A stretch of 64,000 nucleotides of DNA from Kutzneria buriramensis (lineage in GTDB: Bacteria; Actinomycetota; Actinomycetes; Mycobacteriales; Pseudonocardiaceae), in contig NZ_QUNO01000009.1 in assembly GCF_003387475.1 (NCBI RefSeq), forward strand, positions 310,001-374,000, in the 5' to 3' direction. Below are positions 59,579-64,000 of the stretch, in pieces. Made by a program: the position numbers and the translations under genes. Under the pieces are notes generated by a model, which searched no databases, was not told the DNA's origin, and saw only the letters and a program-made list of their open reading frames with translations. Numbering within the stretch: the stretch's first letter is position 1; each line of letters opens with the position of its first letter.

Positions 59579-59869
59579 TCGCTTGGACGGGTCCGGCCCG
59601 CCCCACACAGCAGGGGGCGGCCGGACCCACTGCTCGCGTCGGCCGCGACTGAGAGGCGGCGGAGACGAGCGTCGCGACAATGGCGTGAGAACACGAAAGC
59701 CGCCCCGACGGGGGGCTCCCGGGAGAAGTCCGGGTCAGGAGCCGCTGGATGAGCACGACACAACGCTGGCGGACTGAGTCCCGCGCTGTCGCATGCTGGT
59801 CATCACTGGCTCCCTCGGTTCGTGGTGTGGCGCAATCCTGTCCCACGCCACGACACTGCGTCAAAGCAA
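59579..59869. other. 291-bp leader region of the tRNA cluster with a strong hairpin
   Basis: No credible gene lies here. At 59589-59628, GGGTCCGGCC pairs with GGCCGGACCC and the stem continues through GCCCC/GGGGC, immediately upstream of tRNA-Gln in the transcription direction. A second small GC hairpin, GCCCC-GACG-GGGGC, lies near 59703-59718. The promoter of the leftward tRNA cluster is expected here, but I cannot place it with confidence. The hairpin may be a processing signal. Confidence 0.5.
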
Positions 59870-60859
59870 TTACACGGCGAGCAGGACCCGCCCGAAGGGA
59901 CCGCCCTCGATGAGGTGGCGCTGCGCGGCGGCGGCCTCGGCGAGCGGGAAAACCCGGTCGACGACGGGGGTGATCTCCTTGTGGGCCAACAGGTCCAGCA
60001 GTCTGGCGTCGATGGCGGCGACCTCTTCCGGGGTGAACAGGCCGAAGCTGAAGCCGCGCACGTGGGCCCGCTTCCAGATGAAGTCGGTCACATCGACGGT
60101 GGCGGTCGTGCCGGCGGCATAGCCGACGCTGACCAGCGTTCCGTTGAGGGCAAGGGAACCGATCGCCTCGCCGGTGATCGCGCCGCCGACGCCGTCCAGC
60201 ACGGCGTCGACGCCCTTGCCGTCGGTCAGCCGCGCGACGCCGTCCCGCAACGATTCCTGGGACAGGTCGATGACCTCGTAGCCGGCCTCACGGCCGCGCA
60301 AGGCCTTGGCGCTCGACGTGGCGGTGGTGATCGCCAGCGACGCGCCCAGCACGCGGGCGACCTCGACGCCGCCCTGCCCGACCGCGCCGCCCACGCCCGG
60401 CGCGAGAACCGTTTGCCCGGCCCGGAAATCGGCCAGCTCGGTCAACGCCAGCAGCGCCGTCGAGTACCCGGCGCCGGTGATCAGGGCGGCGGCCGCGGTG
60501 TCGTCGACGCCGTCCGGGATCGGCACGAGGTGCTGCGGGTCGACGGCCACCAGCTCTGCCCACGTGCCGTCGACGCCGAGCCCGTACCGGCCGCCGCTCA
60601 GCGCCACCCGGGCGCCGGCGGCCATCGGCGAGTCGCCGGGCGACACGAGGACGCCGACGCCGCCGAAGCCGGGGATCACCGGGAAGGGCTTGACCGCGCC
60701 GGCCGGCAGCTTGCCCTGGCGGGCGGTGTTCTCCAGCGGGCTGACGCCGGCCAGGGTCACCCGGACCAGGGCCCAGCCGGCCGGCGGCGTCGGGTCGGGC
60801 ACGGTGGCCAGGTCGAGGACGTCGTAGTCGCCGAAGCGCTCGTACCGAACGGCACGCAT
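59870..60859 (-). CDS. zinc-independent medium-chain dehydrogenase (quinone oxidoreductase-like)
   Basis: 329 residues from the ATG at 60859, nine bases after GGGAG. The MDR fold is clear: MRAVRYERFGDYDVLDL, PVIPGFGGVGVLVSPGD, AAALITGAGYSTALLAL and the NADPH-binding segment VLAPGVGGAVGQGGVEVARVLGASLA. The structural zinc Cys cluster and the catalytic Cys/His ligands of alcohol dehydrogenases are absent, as in QOR-type enzymes. It would reduce quinones or enones with NADPH. The gene diverges from a flavin monooxygenase gene. Confidence 0.9.
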   Translation of the reverse strand: MRAVRYERFGDYDVLDLATVPDPTPPAGWALVRVTLAGVSPLENTARQGKLPAGAVKPFPVIPGFGGVGVLVSPGDSPMAAGARVALSGGRYGLGVDGTWAELVAVDPQHLVPIPDGVDDTAAAALITGAGYSTALLALTELADFRAGQTVLAPGVGGAVGQGGVEVARVLGASLAITTATSSAKALRGREAGYEVIDLSQESLRDGVARLTDGKGVDAVLDGVGGAITGEAIGSLALNGTLVSVGYAAGTTATVDVTDFIWKRAHVRGFSFGLFTPEEVAAIDARLLDLLAHKEITPVVDRVFPLAEAAAAQRHLIEGGPFGRVLLAV

Positions 60860-60972
60860 GTGATCATCTCCCGGTTCGCAGGTCTGAAATAACCGTAGCA
60901 CGTTTACCTCTTACGGGCGGTCTGCCCGATCGTACGTTGCGGCCGACCGGCCGGTGCGCGACCGTGCTGGTC

Positions 60973-62319
60973 ATGACCGACGAGGTGGACGTCCTGATCG
61001 CCGGCGGCGGGCCGGTCGGGCTCACCGCCCGGGCCCTGCTCGCCCGCTGGGGCGTCCGCACGCTGCTGGTCGAGAAGCACCGGGAGCTGTCGCCGTTCCC
61101 CCGCTCCCGGCTGGTCAACGTGCGCTCGATGGAGATCTTCCGGCAGTTGGGCATCGCCGCCACCGTCCGCGACCGGGCGTTCCCGCCGGAGTTCGGCCGG
61201 GTCCGCTTCCGGGACCGGCTGTTCGACCCGGACCTCGGCTCAGCGGCGATGATCGGCGTGCACGCCCCGATCCCCGACAGCCCCGAGTACGGCGTGGTGA
61301 CCTCGCAGGACCGCCTGGAGCCGACGCTGCTCGCGGCGGCCGACACTCCCGTGGGGTTCGGGGTGGAGCTGGTCGCACTGTCCGAAGAGGACGACGGCGT
61401 GGTCGCGCACCTCAGCACCGGCGAGGTCCGCGCCCGCTACGTGATCGCCGCCGACGGCGCGAATTCCACCGTGCGCCAACTGCTCGGCATCGACATCGAC
61501 GGCCCGGGCGCGATGGCCCGCATGACCACCGTCGTGTTCGACGCCGACCTCCGGCAGTGGGCGGCCGAGCAGCCCGCCGGCGTGTACTTCACCGCCACCG
61601 GCATGTTCGCGCCGATCTACCCCGAGGGCGGCTGGGCCTGGTTCGTGCCCACGCCGGCGGAGCCAGGCGACTGGAAGAGCCTCGTCACCGACGCCATCGG
61701 GGTCGATGTGGCGGTGAAGGTCCTGCGGGTGCAGCAGTTCGTGTCGACCGGGTTCGTCGCCTCACATCTTCGCCGGGGCCGGGTCTTCCTGGCCGGCGAC
61801 GCCGCGCACACGGTCCCCGGACTCGGCGGCCTCGGCATGAACACCGGCCTCGCCGCCGTGCACAACCTGTGCTGGAAGCTCGCCGGGGTGCTCCACGGCT
61901 GGGCCGAACCGAGCCTGCTCGACACGTACGAGTCGGAGCGCAAGCCCGTCGCCCACCTGACGCTCCGGCAGGCGGTCGCCAACGCCCACCAGCTGCGGCG
62001 GGCCCAGCAGCGACAGGACGGCGAGCTCCCCTGGTCGGAGCGGTATTTCGCGCAGATGGGCCTGGTCCTGGGCGTCGATTACGTGACCACCGAGGACCCC
62101 GGCGCCGAGTACACCCCCACGACCGAGCCGGGCCACCGCATGCCGCACCTGCCGCTCGCCGACGGCCGCTCCACGCTCGATGCCGTCGGTGAATGGTTCA
62201 CGCTGTTCACCCCGACGCCCACGGTCTTCCATCACGGCGAGTGGCCGGTCCGCGTCGAACTCCTCGCCGACCAGCGCCAGGGCGCGCTGTTGGTCCGTCC
62301 GGATGGCTACGTCTCGTAG
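60973..62319 (+). CDS. FAD-dependent aromatic monooxygenase (PHBH fold)
   Basis: 448 residues from the ATG at 60973. The GxGxxG FAD motif is DVLIAGGGPVGLTARALLARWG, the DG motif is YVIAADGANSTVRQLLGI and the GD motif is VFLAGDAAHTVPGLGGLGMNTGLAAVHNL. These define class A flavoprotein hydroxylases of the UbiH/MhpA/PgaE type. The thioredoxin-like C-terminal domain is shortened; the protein ends at LLVRPDGYVS, where related polyketide hydroxylases end too or continue briefly. It could act on phenols or polyketides. The TetR gene 40 bp downstream may regulate it. Confidence 0.88.
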   Translation: MTDEVDVLIAGGGPVGLTARALLARWGVRTLLVEKHRELSPFPRSRLVNVRSMEIFRQLGIAATVRDRAFPPEFGRVRFRDRLFDPDLGSAAMIGVHAPIPDSPEYGVVTSQDRLEPTLLAAADTPVGFGVELVALSEEDDGVVAHLSTGEVRARYVIAADGANSTVRQLLGIDIDGPGAMARMTTVVFDADLRQWAAEQPAGVYFTATGMFAPIYPEGGWAWFVPTPAEPGDWKSLVTDAIGVDVAVKVLRVQQFVSTGFVASHLRRGRVFLAGDAAHTVPGLGGLGMNTGLAAVHNLCWKLAGVLHGWAEPSLLDTYESERKPVAHLTLRQAVANAHQLRRAQQRQDGELPWSERYFAQMGLVLGVDYVTTEDPGAEYTPTTEPGHRMPHLPLADGRSTLDAVGEWFTLFTPTPTVFHHGEWPVRVELLADQRQGALLVRPDGYVS

Positions 62320-62322
62320 CCG

Positions 62323-62359
62323 TTGACGCTGTTCGATCGATCGATCTAATCTTAGATCG
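62323..62359 (+). promoter_or_regulatory. leaderless promoter with TetR operator
   Basis: TTGACG (62323-62328), an 18-bp spacer and TAATCT (62347-62352) stand six bases before the GTG at 62359. The perfect dyad CGATCTAA-TC-TTAGATCG (62342-62359) covers the -10 and the first base of the start codon. The TetR protein could thus block its own transcription. Confidence 0.65.
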
Positions 62360-62982
62360 TGCGATCGAACGACGGCAGGACGTTCACCGAGACCGCCCGG
62401 CGGACCCAGATCACGCAGGCCGCGATCGACGTCATCGCCGAGATCGGATACGCCAAGGCCTCCATCCGCAAGATCGCGGAGCGGGTGGGCGTGGCGATGA
62501 GCGTCGTGCTGTACCACTTCGCCAGCAAGGACGAACTGGTGCAGGCGATCATCAACCACGCGTACCGGGAGGCGATCGACGCGATCGTGCCCGAGTTGGA
62601 GCTGGAGCGGACCGCCGCCGGCAAGCTGCGGACCTACATCCTGGCCAACGCGTTCTTCCTGCGCACGCACCGCACCCAGTACGCCGCGGTGATGGACATC
62701 GGCATGAGCTATCGGACCGCCGACGGCGACCTGGTCAACAGCCTGTCGATCGATCCGGAGCTGATGGCGGGCTTCACGAAACTCGACGTGGCCACGATTC
62801 TGCGGCAGGGGCAGGAATCCGGGGAGTTCTGCGACTTCGACGTGGAGCGGACCGCGACGGCGATCCGCGGCGCCGTGATCAACGGCCCGATCATGGAAGT
62901 GATGCTCAATCCGGAGTTCGACCTCGACGGCTACGCGGAGGAGTTGGTCGCTCTGTTCGACAGAGCAACAAGAAGGGGGTAG
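62359..62982 (+). CDS. TetR-family repressor
   Basis: 207 residues from the GTG at 62359. The helix-turn-helix reads QITQAAIDVIAEIGYAKASIRKIAERVGVAMSVVLYHFASKDELVQAII. The C-terminal domain has the common TetR fold. The start lies at the edge of a perfect 18-bp palindrome overlapping its promoter, which suggests autorepression. A glycosyltransferase gene begins three bases after the stop and is co-transcribed, so it is the most likely target. Confidence 0.9.
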   Translation: MRSNDGRTFTETARRTQITQAAIDVIAEIGYAKASIRKIAERVGVAMSVVLYHFASKDELVQAIINHAYREAIDAIVPELELERTAAGKLRTYILANAFFLRTHRTQYAAVMDIGMSYRTADGDLVNSLSIDPELMAGFTKLDVATILRQGQESGEFCDFDVERTATAIRGAVINGPIMEVMLNPEFDLDGYAEELVALFDRATRRG

Positions 62983-62985
62983 ATC

Positions 62986-64000
62986 ATGGCCAAGGTGGTG
63001 ATCACAGCGGTCGGCTCGCGGGGCGACACCGCGCCGCTGATCGCGATCGGCACCCGACTGCAAGACGCCGGACACGACGTGACGCTGTCCGCGATGACCA
63101 TCTTCGAAGACCTCATCACCGGCTGCGGGCTGCGTTTCGTGCCGCACGAGGTCGGCACGACCACGGCGGACCTGTCCGCGTTCGAAGAGATCGAGAATCC
63201 GGCCAAGCAGCTGATGGAGTTCATGTCCCCCAAGGGCATGCGCCTGGCCGGCGAGAATCTTCTCATCGCACTGAAGGACGAGCCGGCGGACGTCCTGCTG
63301 CTGTCGCCGTTCGCCGAACTGGCCGGGCATCCGCTGGCCGAGGCGCGGGGCATTCCCAGCATCGGGATCCGGCTCCAGCCGATGTCCACCACGGGGGCGT
63401 TCCCGCCCGCGCTGATGGGCACGTGGTCGGGCGGCCCGGCGATCAACCGCATGGCCGGCCGATTCGGGGCCGGCGTCATCGATCGCGTCTACAACAACAC
63501 GGTGGCGCATTTCCGTGCACAGCTCGGTTTGCCCAAGGTCTCGGCGAGGACGTTGCGCCGCAGGCGAACCGAGGCCGGATGGCCCATTCTGCACGGGTTC
63601 TCGCCGACGGTCGTGCCGCGGCCCGACGACTGGCGGCCCGGGATCGACGTGACCGGCTACTGGTGGCCGCCGCGGCCGCTGAACTGGGAGCCGCCGGCCG
63701 AACTGGCACGCTTCCTGGACGCCGGTCCCCCGCCGATGTACATCGGCTTCGGCAGCCTGCCGATGCCGAAGGCGGAGGCCGAACGGGTGTCCGCGCTGGT
63801 CGCGCTGGCCCTGCACAAGGCCGGCGTGCGCGGCATCGTGCAGGCCGGCTGGGCCAACCTGGACGTCGCCACCGACGACGTCATCACGATCGGCGAGGTC
63901 CCGCACGACTGGCTGTTCGACCGCGTCGGCGCGGTCGCGCACGCCTGCGGCGCCGGCACCACCGGGGCCGGCCTGCGCGCCGGGGTTCCGGCGGTCGCCA
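62986..64000 (+). CDS. MGT-type glycosyltransferase (GT1), 3' end outside the window
   Basis: The first 338 codons are visible, from the ATG at 62986 (AAGGGGGT upstream). The N-terminus KVVITAVGSRGDTAPLIAIGTRLQDAGHDVTL and the donor-binding region with MYIGFGSLPM and AHACGAGTTGAGLRAGVPAV are the hallmarks of the GT1 family of macrolide, glycopeptide and sterol glycosyltransferases, where the last segment binds UDP- or TDP-sugar. In the signature the usual HHGG is HACG, a minor variation. It would glycosylate a small molecule, perhaps for inactivation or biosynthesis. It is cotranscribed with the TetR gene. Confidence 0.9.
   Translation, partial: MAKVVITAVGSRGDTAPLIAIGTRLQDAGHDVTLSAMTIFEDLITGCGLRFVPHEVGTTTADLSAFEEIENPAKQLMEFMSPKGMRLAGENLLIALKDEPADVLLLSPFAELAGHPLAEARGIPSIGIRLQPMSTTGAFPPALMGTWSGGPAINRMAGRFGAGVIDRVYNNTVAHFRAQLGLPKVSARTLRRRRTEAGWPILHGFSPTVVPRPDDWRPGIDVTGYWWPPRPLNWEPPAELARFLDAGPPPMYIGFGSLPMPKAEAERVSALVALALHKAGVRGIVQAGWANLDVATDDVITIGEVPHDWLFDRVGAVAHACGAGTTGAGLRAGVPAVA

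Noticed and set aside
59232-59864. Open frame of 210 codons across the tRNA cluster
   Set aside because: It runs straight through three tRNA genes and their leader and has no protein-like features.
61762-63942. 726-codon open frame on the minus strand near the right edge
   Set aside because: It overlaps three supported plus-strand genes and has no family resemblance.

Overview
The window is very GC-rich, densely packed DNA with GTG starts, short or overlapping gene junctions, many TetR/LacI/MarR-type regulators, Tat-exported enzymes and several promoters placed so that transcription would begin at the start codon. This points to a soil actinomycete. The gene set fits a Pseudonocardiaceae-like genome, but the genus is inference and no rRNA gene is present to settle it.

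Left part (1-34.5 kb): mostly small, independently regulated chromosomal units. A GntR/membrane-protein pair diverges from a two-gene unit made of a strongly diverged ribosomal protein L11 paralog and a CGNR-type zinc-finger protein. Then follow a lone molybdopterin oxidoreductase, TetR/DUF1772 and LacI/TIM-barrel divergent pairs, a Tat-exported purple acid phosphatase, a secreted PIG-L deacetylase with a propeller-like tail, a Kup potassium transporter, a TetR/methyltransferase pair with twin operators, a NarL-type two-component system, a CPBP protease, several hydrolases and oxidoreductases, a long-form glutamyl-tRNA synthetase with a clear terminator, and an FtsX-type ABC exporter opposite a TetR gene.

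Middle (35-47 kb): a 1725-residue NACHT ATPase with a HEAT-like repeat tail and a short N-terminal RHIM/amyloid-like motif, followed by a membrane-anchored Thr-rich protein with a chitin-binding-like end. Next come a phosphotriesterase-family protein, a TetR/MFS efflux pair with three matching operators, an EamA/WYL operon facing a MarR gene across a nested palindromic operator, and a GNAT enzyme.

Right part (47-59.3 kb): a coherent sugar-scavenging locus. A YtfQ-YtfR-YtfT-YjfF-like furanose ABC importer runs leftward. A LacI regulator and three exported enzymes (DUF4965 family, MGH1-like glycoside hydrolase with ricin-type repeats, GH54 alpha-L-arabinofuranosidase with CBM42) run rightward. 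Two nearly identical 27-bp palindromes flank the LacI gene, one before each arm. The likely logic is extracellular release of arabinofuranose or galactofuranose residues, import as furanose, and induction by the sugar through LacI. A 147-bp inverted-repeat element sits between the two permease genes.

End (59.3-64 kb): three leftward tRNA genes (Ser-CGA, Ser-GCT, Gln-CTG), a quinone-oxidoreductase-like enzyme, a flavin monooxygenase, and a TetR gene followed by a glycosyltransferase cut by the window end.
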